DNA of 64,000 nucleotides from Salsuginibacillus halophilus (GCF_003014715.1 NZ_PYAV01000012.1:1-64000); one strand, 5' to 3'; counted from the stretch's first letter, positions 16,124-24,616 are shown. Numbers and translations: made by a program. Notes: a model not told the origin generated them from the letters alone.

Positions 16124-17106
16124 GCTTCACCTCCGAGCACATAAACCGCAATATCTTCAAAGCTGATGGTACCAAGCAGCTCCCCTGCTTCAATGACAGG
16201 CACAGCCGGCGCATCGGTAGACCGCAAAATTTCGGCCGCTTCTTGAAGCGATGCTGACGGAGACAGCGGAGGTGCTTCAGCAAGTGCAGGAACGACCGTT
16301 TTCACGCTGTTTTCTACGGTGAGCCAGCGGCTTTCACTTTTCAGCACTTCCGCTACCGCTAAATCACGATGGGCCCGACGGTCACCGATAAAGGTGCGCA
16401 CAAACTCATCTGCCGGCTGCTGCAGCAGTTCCTGCGGCGTACCCAGCTGCACAATTTTTCCTTCATTCATAAGGGCAATGCGGTGGCCAAGCGTTAATGC
16501 CTCATCCATATCATGAGTGACAAAGATCATCGTTTTTTGTATCCGTGCTTGCAGTGATTTTAAATCTTCACGCAGCTGCTGGCGGCTGATCGGGTCGAGT
16601 GCAGAAAAAGGCTCATCCATTAACAACACATCAGGATCTCCGGCAAGCGCCCGGACGACCCCGACACGCTGCTGCTGTCCGCCGGATAGTTCATGTGGCA
16701 TGCGATCTCTATATGTAGCAGGCGTCAAACCAACCATCTCAAGCAGCTCATCAATACGTGAGCTGATACGGGCAGCGCTCCATTTTTTCATTTCCGGCAC
16801 AACGGCAATATTTTCTGCGATCGTCATCGTCGGAAACAAACCGATCTGCTGCAGGACGTATCCCATATTCCAGCGCAACATCTGCACACTTAATTGCTGA
16901 ACAGGTTCTCCATCTTTTACAACCTGACCTTCGCTTGGCTCAATCAGACGATTCATCATTTTTAACGTCGTCGTTTTACCACACCCGGATGGCCCGATCA
17001 ACACCACGGTCTCTCCGGTTTCAATTGTTAAATCCAACGGCTTAACTGCTTGTGTGCCATCTCGGTATGTTTTGCCCACCCCTTGAAGTTCGATCAATCT
17101 ATGCAC
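16120..17106 (-). CDS. Osmoprotectant ABC importer ATPase with C-terminal CBS domain
   Basis: A 328-residue ATP-binding subunit of the OpuCA/ProV type. Walker A GPSGCGKTT (about residues 38-46), signature LSGGQQQR, Walker B VLLMDEPFSALDP and the switch His in IFVTHD are intact. A CBS region at about 245-328 (ILRSTDAPAVPVIEAGELLGTISFEDIAVYV) corresponds to the domain that senses ionic strength in related importers; only part of a CBS pair is well preserved. It is the first gene of the unit, overlapping the permease-receptor gene by 4 bp. Divergent from the BCCT carrier gene across a 308-bp region, suggesting shared osmotic control. Confidence 0.92.
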   Translation of the reverse strand: MHRLIELQGVGKTYRDGTQAVKPLDLTIETGETVVLIGPSGCGKTTTLKMMNRLIEPSEGQVVKDGEPVQQLSVQMLRWNMGYVLQQIGLFPTMTIAENIAVVPEMKKWSAARISSRIDELLEMVGLTPATYRDRMPHELSGGQQQRVGVVRALAGDPDVLLMDEPFSALDPISRQQLREDLKSLQARIQKTMIFVTHDMDEALTLGHRIALMNEGKIVQLGTPQELLQQPADEFVRTFIGDRRAHRDLAVAEVLKSESRWLTVENSVKTVVPALAEAPPLSPSASLQEAAEILRSTDAPAVPVIEAGELLGTISFEDIAVYVLGGEA

Positions 17107-17414
17107 CTCACTTTAACGATGTCGCTCACCCCTTCGTTAATCAAAGCAGCATTCCCGCCTTAAGGCAGAAGGTCGTATGCGCATACCCAAATTTTACAAC
17201 ACACAACGTTTCGAATCACGAAAAAACACTGATGACTAGTTTTCTTTTTCGATATTCAAGGATTGAAAAAAGTAATATTTGGGTAAGATAAGGTTATTAC
17301 TGACAACATTCCGTCAAAGATTGAAAAGTCAAAAATCTATTTATTTTTTGATGGAAACGTTGTAAAATCACACAAAATTGCATAAGAAACTTTTCTTTCA
17401 GAGGGGGGCTTAAG
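17107..17414. promoter_or_regulatory. Divergent regulatory region between ABC importer and BCCT carrier
   Basis: A 308-bp A/T-rich gap upstream of two divergent osmolyte uptake systems. On the plus strand GATTGA (17261-17266), 14 bases, GGGTAA (17281-17286) is a partial match to the general-stress sigma-B promoter pattern; B. subtilis osmolyte carriers are partly sigma-B dependent. I see no convincing sigma-A promoter or riboswitch here. Confidence 0.35.
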
Positions 17415-19007
17415 GTGAAATCAAAACGTCCGAACATGAAATTTATGAACAGTATTTTCTGGGTCTCGTTCTCAATTATCTTTGTGTTTGCTATTTGGGG
17501 AGCACTTGCTCCTGAAACCCTGGCCGCACAAGCGGAATTTACATACGGGTTTATCGCTGATACGTTCGGCTGGTTTTACTTAGTATTCGTTTTATTTCTC
17601 ATTATCTTTAACTTCTTCCTTGCTTTCAGCCGGTACGGAAATATCCGGCTCGGCGGGGACGATGCCAGACCAAAATACTCTACATTTACATGGATTGCCA
17701 TGCTTTTCAGTTGTGGTTTCGGTGTAAGCATCGTTTTTTGGGGAGTGGCTGAGCCAATGACCCACTTTGAAACACCACCACCGTTTGCCGGCGGCATTGA
17801 AGCAGGTACGGCCGAAGCAGGGCGCGAAGCAATGTGGAACGCATTCTTTAACAACGGCATCCACCAGTGGGCTTCTTTCACCTTCGTCGGCCTTGCCATT
17901 TCTTATTTTATTTACCGGCAGCAGGAGCGAAGCTTAATTAGTGACACGATGAATGCTGTCATTGGTGAAAGCGGAAAGCAGCCGCTCCGCAATACGATCG
18001 ACAGCATTGCTGTACTTGCAACAATCATGGGGGTTGCGACAACACTTGGCTTAAGCGTACTGCAGATTAACGGCGGACTTGGCTTTGTGTTTGACGCACC
18101 GACAGGGACAACAACACAGATTATTATTGTCGCAACCATGTTTGTGTTTTTCCTATTATCAACGTTGTCTGGTTTGGACCGAGGTATTAAGTATTTAAGT
18201 AACATTAACCTCGGCCTTGCACTCACATTGATGGTCGTTGTGATCACCATTGGACCTACCGGTTTTATCTTAAATACCATCACCACCGGACTTGGAGACT
18301 ACTTACAAAACTTCTTCCAAGCAAGCCTGCGTCTAGATCATTTCACCGATGGTACGTGGGTGCAGGATTGGCCGGTGTACTACTGGGCTTGGACCATTGC
18401 CTGGGCTCCATTTGTCGGCATGTTTGTGGCCCGCATTTCGCGCGGCAGGACCGTCCGGGAATTCGTGCTCGGGGTTATGGTGGCACCACCGTTTATCGGG
18501 ATGATTTGGATTGGGATCTTCGGAGGTACTGCTGTGCACCTTGACTTGTTCGAAGGTACAGACATCGCCGGTGCCGTCGCACAGGATGAAACGCTTGCGT
18601 TATTCTCTATGCTTGAGAATCTGCCGCTCGGTACCATTTTATCTGTACTTGCGATTATGCTCTTGTTTACGTTTCTTGTTACATCAGCTGACTCGGCCAC
18701 ATATGTACTTGGGATGATGACATCCAAAGGTGATACGAACCCGGCGATGATCGTAAAAATCATCTGGGGTTCACTCATCGCAGGTTTGGCGGTTGTGTTA
18801 ATTATCAGTGCAGGCCTTGAAGGCTTACAAACTGCTTCACTGATCGGTGCACTGCCATTTACAGTTGTCTTATTTATCTCCAGTATATCGCTATTAAAAT
18901 CGATACGGGCTGATTATAAAGAAACCCGCCGCCGTCGTGAAGAAGAGCGGCAGCAGGAAATTATCGAGCAGATCGAAAATGGCGAAGACGACGATCACTC
19001 CATTTAA
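17415..19007 (+). CDS. BCCT family glycine betaine/choline transporter
   Basis: A 530-residue secondary transporter of the betaine-choline-carnitine family with about twelve membrane helices, importing compatible solutes with sodium. Family signatures: FSCGFGVSIVFWGVAEPMTHF, the Trp-rich YYWAWTIAWAPFVGMFVARISRGRTVREF, and FLVTSADSATYVLGMMTS. The cytoplasmic C-terminus is charged (RREEERQQEIIEQIENGEDDD), as in osmotically regulated members such as OpuD and BetP. The start is GTG 17415 after GAGGGGGG; the frame's first ATG comes eight codons later. Its original terminator at 19021 is interrupted by a dispersed element. Confidence 0.92.
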   Translation: MKSKRPNMKFMNSIFWVSFSIIFVFAIWGALAPETLAAQAEFTYGFIADTFGWFYLVFVLFLIIFNFFLAFSRYGNIRLGGDDARPKYSTFTWIAMLFSCGFGVSIVFWGVAEPMTHFETPPPFAGGIEAGTAEAGREAMWNAFFNNGIHQWASFTFVGLAISYFIYRQQERSLISDTMNAVIGESGKQPLRNTIDSIAVLATIMGVATTLGLSVLQINGGLGFVFDAPTGTTTQIIIVATMFVFFLLSTLSGLDRGIKYLSNINLGLALTLMVVVITIGPTGFILNTITTGLGDYLQNFFQASLRLDHFTDGTWVQDWPVYYWAWTIAWAPFVGMFVARISRGRTVREFVLGVMVAPPFIGMIWIGIFGGTAVHLDLFEGTDIAGAVAQDETLALFSMLENLPLGTILSVLAIMLLFTFLVTSADSATYVLGMMTSKGDTNPAMIVKIIWGSLIAGLAVVLIISAGLEGLQTASLIGALPFTVVLFISSISLLKSIRADYKETRRRREEERQQEIIEQIENGEDDDHSI

Positions 19008-19019
19008 AGAAACAAAAAA

Positions 19020-19040
19020 AGAGCTGCCATAGGCGGCTCT
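19020..19040. terminator. Left half-copy of a split bidirectional terminator
   Basis: Hairpin GAGCTGCC/GGCGGCTC preceded by seven A residues but not followed by T residues. Read on the minus strand it is a complete terminator. It is nearly identical (one mismatch in 20) to the hairpin at 19575-19594, which instead has a T-run to its right. The two appear to be halves of one bidirectional terminator for the convergent BCCT and 2-hydroxyacid dehydrogenase genes, duplicated when the element between them was inserted. Confidence 0.8.
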
Positions 19041-19573
19041 CAGCTTGTATAGAAATTTTTAAGATAAACTTATGGCTGACGTTGCTTTTCGGCGGACGCT
19101 TGCCTCGGGTACGGCCTCAACTTCCTCGGTAGAAAATCACTACCTGCGGGATTTTCGGCTCGTACTGTTCCCGAAGGCGTCGCCGCCGATGCTCGTCAGC
19201 CTTGCGTCTTTTGACATGAATGGTAGAGATCTTTTTGATCAAGCAATACTTACATGAATCAATTTCATCATGACGATTTGTGAGCGTTAAAACGAACCAT
19301 ATACATTAGAAATGCTTGATGATCCTTAAATTGAAAAGTAACCGAAACGAAAGACGGCGACTCCCAGAGGATTAAGCGCAGGCTGAAGATCCACTTGTTC
19401 GATTGGAAATCAAATCGAACAAGTTAGCTGAAGCCAAGCCCTCGGGAAAGCGTCCGTTTTCGTTCCGGTTACGTTCATAATCCAGTTTTCTCCTCTTAAT
19501 AGGGGGGAGACCCGCGGACCTCCGGGCAGTAATCGTCCGTGAATCTTAGGTTTTGTACTTTGTCGATAGTTTG
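19041..19573 (+). mobile_element. Dispersed terminator-associated element, copy A
   Basis: A 533-bp segment homologous to 20928-21498 (same orientation) and 50447-51028 (inverted). It begins CAGCTTGTATAG and ends ATAGTTTG. Conserved blocks include GGCTGACGTTGCTTTTCGG, GTCGCCGCCGATGCTCGTCA, GGCGACTCCCAGAGGATT and AGCCAAGCCCTCGGGAAAGC. This copy lacks about 60 bp (the CACCCGGAGGGCACAAG region) present in the others. Internal stems include CTTGTTCGAT/ATCGAACAAG (about 19407-19431). No conserved open frame: the frame open in copy B hits a stop here. It sits within a duplicated terminator hairpin. It resembles structured Bacillus interspersed repeats in style, but I recognise no named family. Confidence 0.8.
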
Positions 19574-19594
19574 TGAGCTGCCAGAGGCGGCTCT
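19574..19594 (+). terminator. Right half-copy of the split terminator
   Basis: GAGCTGCCAGAGGCGGCTCT followed by TTTTTC. Together with 19020-19040 it reconstructs one symmetric terminator between the BCCT and 2-hydroxyacid dehydrogenase genes. Confidence 0.8.
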
Positions 19595-19602
19595 TTTTTC
19601 TA

Positions 19603-20529
19603 TTACAAACCGTAGTGTTTGCGTATGTTTTCAGTGGCAGCTCCTAAAAAGCCGTCAAAAGTTTCTTTCGTTTTCCAGCCGATGTGCGGCGTGAGCACGA
19701 CGTTTTCAAGGTTTTGGTAGGCATGATTTTCAGGCAGCGGTTCTTCGCCGAAAACATCCAAGCCGGCACCAGCAATTTCGTTAGTACGCAACGCTTCAAC
19801 TAAATCTTCTTCTTTCGCGACACTACCTCTTGATGTATTAATGAAATAAGCGCTCGGCTTCATCTTTTTAAAGTGCTCAGCTTGTAGCAAGTGTTTTGTA
19901 TCTGCTGTTAAACGCACATGAACAGATACAAAATCTGAAGTTCTGAGCAGTTCATCAAGCGGTTGGTATGTGATCCCTGCTTCCTTTGCCCGTGCTTCTG
20001 CACGTTTAGGGCCCCAAACTTGAACGTTCATGCCAAACGCTTCCGCAATGGAGGCAACACGTTGTCCAATCTTACCAAAACCTACAAGACCCAGGGTACG
20101 CCCCTCTAAGTTTAAGCCGATATCCTGCAGCCATGTTCCTTCTTTCATTTGTGCTGTGTTGTGTGAAATATGCCGGGCACAATCGATCATGAGTCCAAAG
20201 GTAAGTTCGGCAACTGCCGGCGTTGAAGCCCCAGGTGTTGTGATTACGCTGATCCCGTAATCTTCTGCCGCCTCCATATCAATATGGGCCGTGCCTTTGC
20301 CTGTTTGTGCAATTAATTGTTTTGAAGTCATCTCCGCAAGAATATCGCGCGTGAAAGCTGTGCGCTCGCGCAGCGGCACAATGGCATCCGCAGTGCGGAT
20401 CCGCTCGAGCAGCACTTGTTCAGACGGCTGGTCATGAAACACTTCCACCTCAGAGATACGCTGTAGTTCCGCAAATGCCGGGGTTTCCTGCATATTCATT
20501 TCCCAATCATCTAAAATGATCGTCTTCAT
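19603..20529 (-). CDS. D-isomer-specific 2-hydroxyacid dehydrogenase
   Basis: A 308-residue NAD(P)-dependent dehydrogenase of the phosphoglycerate/glyoxylate reductase superfamily. The nucleotide-binding motif is LGLVGFGKIGQRVA (about residues 145-158); the catalytic Arg is in NTSRGSVAKEEDL, Glu in FGEEPLPE and His in TPHIGW. Shorter than full PhgDH, so it lacks the ACT regulatory domain. Start ATG 20527-20529 follows AGAGGTG. The substrate (a 2-keto acid) cannot be assigned. It lies between two copies of the dispersed element and probably shares a promoter region with the small DUF4190-like gene upstream. Confidence 0.9.
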   Translation of the reverse strand: MKTIILDDWEMNMQETPAFAELQRISEVEVFHDQPSEQVLLERIRTADAIVPLRERTAFTRDILAEMTSKQLIAQTGKGTAHIDMEAAEDYGISVITTPGASTPAVAELTFGLMIDCARHISHNTAQMKEGTWLQDIGLNLEGRTLGLVGFGKIGQRVASIAEAFGMNVQVWGPKRAEARAKEAGITYQPLDELLRTSDFVSVHVRLTADTKHLLQAEHFKKMKPSAYFINTSRGSVAKEEDLVEALRTNEIAGAGLDVFGEEPLPENHAYQNLENVVLTPHIGWKTKETFDGFLGAATENIRKHYGL

Positions 20530-20620
20530 CTTTTCACCTCTTTAAAAACCTTTAATTTGAACTTCTATTCCTTTCCTTGCTTTTTGTAAAACAAAAATAT
20601 CGGCAAACTGGAGCAGCTGC

Positions 20621-20866
20621 TTAAATTGTTAACCCAAGCAGCCCTAAGCCTATGACGCTCGCGGCTGTCCCTGCAAGCGCCAGCGCTCTGCCGGATTTTT
20701 GCTTGGTGCGCATACTTAAAAGCGATACCGCGCCAAACCCTAAGCCGAGAATGCCTAAAATGGGAAGTGCTAAGCCTAGCGCTCCGGTAAGCAGAGCCAA
20801 GAGTCCACAAACAAGTGATGTTACCGCTTTTGTGTCTACAGGTGGTTTCGCCGTTGTTGAAGACAT
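20621..20866 (-). CDS. DUF4190-like small membrane protein
   Basis: An 81-residue protein with two hydrophobic Gly/Leu-rich helices (about residues 15-50 and 62-81). The pattern AVTSLVCGLLALL...ILGIL...GFGAVSLL followed by SGRALALAGTAASVIGL matches the DUF4190 family of small integral membrane proteins of unknown function. Start ATG 20864-20866 has AAAGGAG nine bases upstream. Its 5' region ends at the left hairpin of copy B of the dispersed element, 40 bp upstream. Confidence 0.75.
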   Translation of the reverse strand: MSSTTAKPPVDTKAVTSLVCGLLALLTGALGLALPILGILGLGFGAVSLLSMRTKQKSGRALALAGTAASVIGLGLLGLTI

Positions 20867-20905
20867 CGTTTTTCTCCTTTCTTACCACAAAGTCGATGCA
20901 AAGAA

Positions 20906-20927
20906 GGACCAAGCCAAGGCTTGATCC
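20906..20927 (-). terminator. Left half-copy of a split terminator (copy B)
   Basis: Hairpin GGACCAAGCC/GGCTTGATCC. Read leftward it is followed by TTCTTTG, making a plausible terminator for the minus-strand gene at 21547-21732, from which it is now separated by the 571-bp element. The same 22 bases with one mismatch recur at 21499-21520. Confidence 0.75.
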
Positions 20928-21498
20928 CAGCGTGTAGACAAACTTTTAAGAAAAGTGAAGGCTGACGTCGCTTTTCAGCGGACGCTTGCACCCGGAGGGC
21001 ACAAGTGCGACATCGGTTTGATCTGCGCTAACGCTTGATCGCACCGTGTCTTCTTAGCCTCTTGTACCTCCTCAACTTCCTCGGCAGACAACTGCTGCCT
21101 GCGGGATTTTCTCACTGGTTGTTCTGCGAAGGCGTCGCCGCCGATGCTCGTCAGCCTTGCGTGATTTGATCGTTATAAATTGTAAAGATCTTTTTAATCA
21201 AGCAATAGCTACATGAATGTGCAAACGAACCCTATACATCGGAAATACGAGATGATCTTTCAATTGACAAGTGACCGAAAAATGACGGCGACTCCCAGAG
21301 GATTCAGCGCAGGCTGAAGATCCACTTGTTCGATTGGCAATCAAATCGAACAAGTTAGCTGAAGCCAAGCCCTCGGGAAAGCGTCCGTCATTCGTTCCGG
21401 TCACGGTCACGTTCATGGTTCGGTTTTTAAGGGCAGCCCGCGGCTCGGAGCAGTAAGCTGTGCATGAATTTTAGATTTTGTACTTTGTCGACAGTCTG
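20928..21498 (+). mobile_element. Dispersed terminator-associated element, copy B
   Basis: A 571-bp copy. Its ends form an imperfect 16-bp inverted repeat: left CAGCGTGTAGACAAAC and, complemented, right CAGACTGTCGACAAAG (12 of 16 identical). It contains the CACCCGGAGGGCACAAG block absent from copy A. The internal hairpin at about 21327-21355 and the outer GACGG/CCGTC pairing enclosing CCCAGAGG and CCCTCGGG suggest a folded RNA. No recognisable transposase gene. Bracketed by a duplicated 22-bp terminator hairpin. Confidence 0.82.
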
Positions 21499-21520
21499 GG
21501 ACCAAGCCGAGGCTTGATCC
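21499..21520 (-). terminator. Right half-copy of a split terminator (copy B)
   Basis: Second copy of the hairpin at 20906-20927 (one loop difference), adjacent to the 3' end of the small gene 21547-21732. After insertion it is no longer followed by a T-run on the minus strand. Confidence 0.7.
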
Positions 21521-21546
21521 CTTTCACTTCGTTTTGAGCTTTTTGA

Positions 21547-21732
21547 TTACGGCAGTAAAAACTGCGGGATGACATACAACATAACGAGCAGTGTCACAAC
21601 CGTACCAAACACAGCAAGTGCGATAATAAACCGGAATAACTTGGCATCAATATTCATACGTTCTTCAATCTGACGAAAGATACTTTTCGGCTCATCCGGA
21701 TCGTGTTTATGATCTTGTGAGGACACATGCAT
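21547..21732 (-). CDS. Small single-helix membrane protein
   Basis: A 61-residue hypothetical protein: a charged, His/Asp-rich N-terminal 28 residues (SSQDHKHDPDEPKSIFRQIEERM), then one hydrophobic helix (about residues 33-56) ending near the C-terminus. Predicted tail-anchored with the N-terminus inside. AAAAGGAGAGG lies just upstream of the start. I recognise no family. Confidence 0.65.
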   Translation of the reverse strand: MHVSSQDHKHDPDEPKSIFRQIEERMNIDAKLFRFIIALAVFGTVVTLLVMLYVIPQFLLP

Positions 21733-21807
21733 CCTCTCCTTTTCACTTCTACTCTCCTTAGTTTATCACGCTTTAAGGCTGGAGCAGACGTATCATATTT
21801 GAAAAAT

Positions 21808-22977
21808 TCACGACTTTGCGTACGTAAAACGACGCCATACGTTTTCTAGCGGACCTTGTTGATAACGCGACAACCACACCCGGCTGAGTACCGCTTGCAG
21901 TATAATGATGCTAAACACAAGCAGTACATTCTGCCACAAGCTCCACGACCCAAATGTTCCGGTACTAAAGACGATCAAGTAAACGAGCAGCGTCTGCATT
22001 AAATAATTTGTCAGCGCCATCCGGCCCATAGCAGCAAGTGTGCGCTGCAATTCGGCCCACTTTCCGCTTTCAACCCACAAAGCAAACATCGCAATATAAG
22101 CAAATCCTAAAAAGATCGCACTTAAGCGCATGATCGTATCTGTCAAATAAAACTCGTGCACCCCGGCATCAAATATCCCGAACTCATACAGCGCATCGAG
22201 CGCTACAAACGGTACACTTAGCGCAAGACATACATTACGCAACCGCTTAAACCAAGCTGTACTGAAGCCGTTAGGATAAAACCACTGCTTCCGGCCGGCA
22301 TAAAATCCTAAGAGGAACAAACCGAGCACAAACAACATAAGAAACGGAAGACCCCCGGCAACGAACGGCACTTCAACTGTTAATCGATACGTCAGCCACT
22401 CGAGCGACGGTGCTGCAGCATAAGCAGCTGCCGCATCTTCAACCATACCTTTACTTTCAGTCTGAATTTGCTTCACCATGTTCGCCGGCATTAAGGTTTG
22501 ACTAAGCATTAAAAGAAAAAAGAGCCCGAGAGAGACGAATGCCCAAATCAAAATCGTTTTTGTTTTACGTTTATAAAACATGAGCAGCAGAAATCCAGTT
22601 AAAGCGTACAAGGTTAAAATATCGCCCATCCAAAGAAAGACAAGATGTAAAAGACCAAACGCGAGCAACCCGACCAAGCGCCGGCTGAACAGCCGTTTCA
22701 CCTGGTGACCTTTCGATTCGGCTCGGCTCATAAAAATATAAAATCCAACCCCGAATAGAAATGAAAACATGGTGATAAACGAACCTTCCACCAACCATTG
22801 AATCAACAGTTCTAGTCCGCGATCAATGCCTGTGCGCTCAAGTTCTACAGCGGACATATACTTCAAATAGTCTAGTGACGTCATTAACGAAATATTGACA
22901 AGGAAAATGCCGATTAAAGCCGCACCGCGAATGACGTCCAGAGTTTGGATCCGCCCTGCTGGTTCTTGATTTTTCAT
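21808..22977 (-). CDS. DUF418 (YeiB-like) membrane protein
   Basis: A 389-residue polytopic membrane protein with about eight to ten hydrophobic helices. The N-terminal GRIQTLDVIRGAALIGIFLVN and the C-terminal GRMALTNYLMQTLLVY...FGSWSLWQNVLLV pattern are characteristic of the DUF418/YeiB family, related to acyltransferase-type heparan-alpha-glucosaminide transferases. Function in Bacillus is not established. Start ATG 22975-22977 is preceded by GGAGGAAG. Confidence 0.85.
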   Translation of the reverse strand: MKNQEPAGRIQTLDVIRGAALIGIFLVNISLMTSLDYLKYMSAVELERTGIDRGLELLIQWLVEGSFITMFSFLFGVGFYIFMSRAESKGHQVKRLFSRRLVGLLAFGLLHLVFLWMGDILTLYALTGFLLLMFYKRKTKTILIWAFVSLGLFFLLMLSQTLMPANMVKQIQTESKGMVEDAAAAYAAAPSLEWLTYRLTVEVPFVAGGLPFLMLFVLGLFLLGFYAGRKQWFYPNGFSTAWFKRLRNVCLALSVPFVALDALYEFGIFDAGVHEFYLTDTIMRLSAIFLGFAYIAMFALWVESGKWAELQRTLAAMGRMALTNYLMQTLLVYLIVFSTGTFGSWSLWQNVLLVFSIIILQAVLSRVWLSRYQQGPLENVWRRFTYAKS

Positions 22978-23079
22978 ATCTTCCTCCCCCTTTATCTTCT
23001 CTGCATATGATATCTTTATTATAGCCTGTTTACGTAGATTCTCCGAGTTTCAACGGTCATCTTATCACGTTTAAAAACA

Positions 23080-23146
23080 TGACCCGGGTCACAACCTTCA
23101 CATTTTCACCGGTTTTAGAAAATAGCCACAAATAGATATTTTCTAA
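23080..23146. promoter_or_regulatory. Two perfect dyads in the DUF418 / 31-aa peptide intergenic region
   Basis: TGACCCGGGTCA (23080-23091) is a perfect 12-bp palindrome. TTAGAAAATA (23115-23124) and TATTTTCTAA (23137-23146) form a perfect 10-bp inverted repeat with a 12-bp spacer. Both lie between divergent genes and look like operator sites; no regulator is known. Confidence 0.45.
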
Positions 23147-23217
23147 GTCCAATTCACGTGATAAAATATTTTCCGATATATGTAAAGGTTAACTACAAGA
23201 AAGAAGGAGCATCCAAG

Positions 23218-23313
23218 ATGGTGAATTTCATCCGTTTACTGCTTGTTGCTTTTAGTCTACTGGCATTCTCTCTTTTAGCACTGGCGTATTTAGAGTACAT
23301 TCCGATGAATTAA
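23218..23313 (+). CDS. Tiny membrane peptide (31 residues)
   Basis: ATG 23218 to TAA 23311-23313 encodes a 31-residue peptide: MVNFIRLLLVAF, a continuous hydrophobic helix, then ALAYLEYIPMN. It has a good AGAAGGAG site seven bases upstream and is followed at once by a terminator (23321-23355), the layout of a true small monocistronic gene. Function unknown; single-helix peptides of this size often regulate membrane complexes. Confidence 0.65.
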   Translation: MVNFIRLLLVAFSLLAFSLLALAYLEYIPMN

Positions 23314-23320
23314 ACGTATC

Positions 23321-23355
23321 TCTCCGGCTGGGATCTTCCTCGGCCGGACGTTTTA
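23321..23355 (+). terminator. Terminator after the 31-residue peptide gene
   Basis: TCCGGC/GCCGGA stem with a 14-base loop followed by CGTTTTA. Confidence 0.65.
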
Positions 23356-23429
23356 TGTAAGCAGATCCCTCGAGCATCGACATAAGTTTTGTTACACTTA
23401 TTTGGACACATTTTACTGGAGGTACTACT

Positions 23430-24563
23430 ATGCACTCGTTTCTCGAGCCATTTACATTTAATAACGGCGCAACCTTGCGCAACCGCATTATGCTTGCGCC
23501 AATGACAAATTTTGCTTCAGCTGAAGACGGGGAGACGACGGTTGATGAACTGGCGTATTACCGCGAACGCTCCACCGGCACCGGTGCTGTAATTACCGCT
23601 TGTGCCAACGTAACAGCAGACGGCAAAGGCTTTCCAGGAGAAATTGGCGTTTATGATGATAGTTTAATTGATGGTTTAGCTGATCTTGCTGAAACCATTC
23701 AAGCTGAAGGTGCCAAAGCGATTCTACAAATCTTTCACGGCGGCCGCATGTGCCCGCCGGATCTGCTCCCTGATGGGCAGCCGGTCTCTGCAAGTGCGAT
23801 CCCAGCTGAGCGGGAGAACGCTGCCACGCCTCGCGCACTTGAACATGACGAGATTGAAGAAATTGTGGAAGCTTTCGCTAACGCTACACGCCGCGCCATC
23901 AAAGCAGGGTTTGACGGGGTAGAAATTCACGGTGCGAACACGTACTTAATTCAACAGTTTTACTCACCGCACTCTAACCAGCGTGACGACACGTGGGGCG
24001 GTTCCCGTTACGAGCGGATGACGTTTCCACTCGCTGTGACGAGAGCCGTTGCTGCTGCTGCTTTAGAAGCTCCGCCGGAGTTTATTGTTGGCTACCGCTT
24101 CTCACCGGAAGAACGGGAGGAGCCTGGTATCACAATGGATGATACGCTTGAACTCGTCCGTCACCTGGCTGAAGAAGACTTGGATTACCTGCACGTCTCC
24201 GTTCAGGACTTCTTTGCCGGCTCCATGCGTGACGAAAACGATACGCGCTCGCGGGTGGAAATGATTCAAGCCGAAGTCGGCGAGCAAATCCCGGTGATTG
24301 GTGTCGGCTCACTTTACACTGTAGATGATGCGAACCGGGCCATGGCCACAGGGGTACCGCTCCTTGCGCTCGGACGTGAATTAATTGTTGATCCCGATTG
24401 GGTGGAAAAAGCCGCAGATGGTCGCGAGGAAGAGATTCGGACGGAACTTTCCCTTGAAGAGCGAGAAGACCTCGTTGTTCCTGAGACACTTTGGAATACG
24501 ATCGGTAACACCCCCGGTTGGTTCCCGGTGAAAGAGCATCGGGAAGAAGAGGATCATGGATAA
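23430..24563 (+). CDS. NADH:flavin oxidoreductase, old yellow enzyme family
   Basis: A 377-residue FMN-dependent ene-reductase-type protein. Start of the TIM barrel: LRNRIMLAPMTNFAS; FMN and substrate motifs include ILQIFHGGRMC, GVEIHGANTYLIQQFYSPHSNQRDD and GGSRYERMTFPL, with LALGRELIVDPDW at the end. The HGAN pair corresponds to the His/Asn that bind the substrate oxygen in this family. TGGAGG precedes ATG 23430. Substrate not determined; candidates are alpha,beta-unsaturated carbonyls. Monocistronic with a strong bidirectional terminator. Confidence 0.9.
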   Translation: MHSFLEPFTFNNGATLRNRIMLAPMTNFASAEDGETTVDELAYYRERSTGTGAVITACANVTADGKGFPGEIGVYDDSLIDGLADLAETIQAEGAKAILQIFHGGRMCPPDLLPDGQPVSASAIPAERENAATPRALEHDEIEEIVEAFANATRRAIKAGFDGVEIHGANTYLIQQFYSPHSNQRDDTWGGSRYERMTFPLAVTRAVAAAALEAPPEFIVGYRFSPEEREEPGITMDDTLELVRHLAEEDLDYLHVSVQDFFAGSMRDENDTRSRVEMIQAEVGEQIPVIGVGSLYTVDDANRAMATGVPLLALGRELIVDPDWVEKAADGREEEIRTELSLEEREDLVVPETLWNTIGNTPGWFPVKEHREEEDHG

Positions 24564-24571
24564 GAGCCCTA

Positions 24572-24616
24572 TTAAAAAGCGCTGCGAAGTTGATAACAAC
24601 TTGCAGCGCTTTTTTC
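24572..24616. terminator. Bidirectional terminator
   Basis: AAAAAGCGCTGC (24574-24585)/GCAGCGCTTTTTT (24603-24615) with inner AAGTTG/CAACTT pairing. It serves the convergent old-yellow-enzyme gene and the sigma-54 regulator gene. Confidence 0.92.

Noticed and set aside
19041-19573. Group II intron fragment, suggested by insertion at a terminator
   Set aside because: No domain V-like hairpin or reverse transcriptase remnant is visible, and group IIC introns insert beside terminators without duplicating the hairpin.
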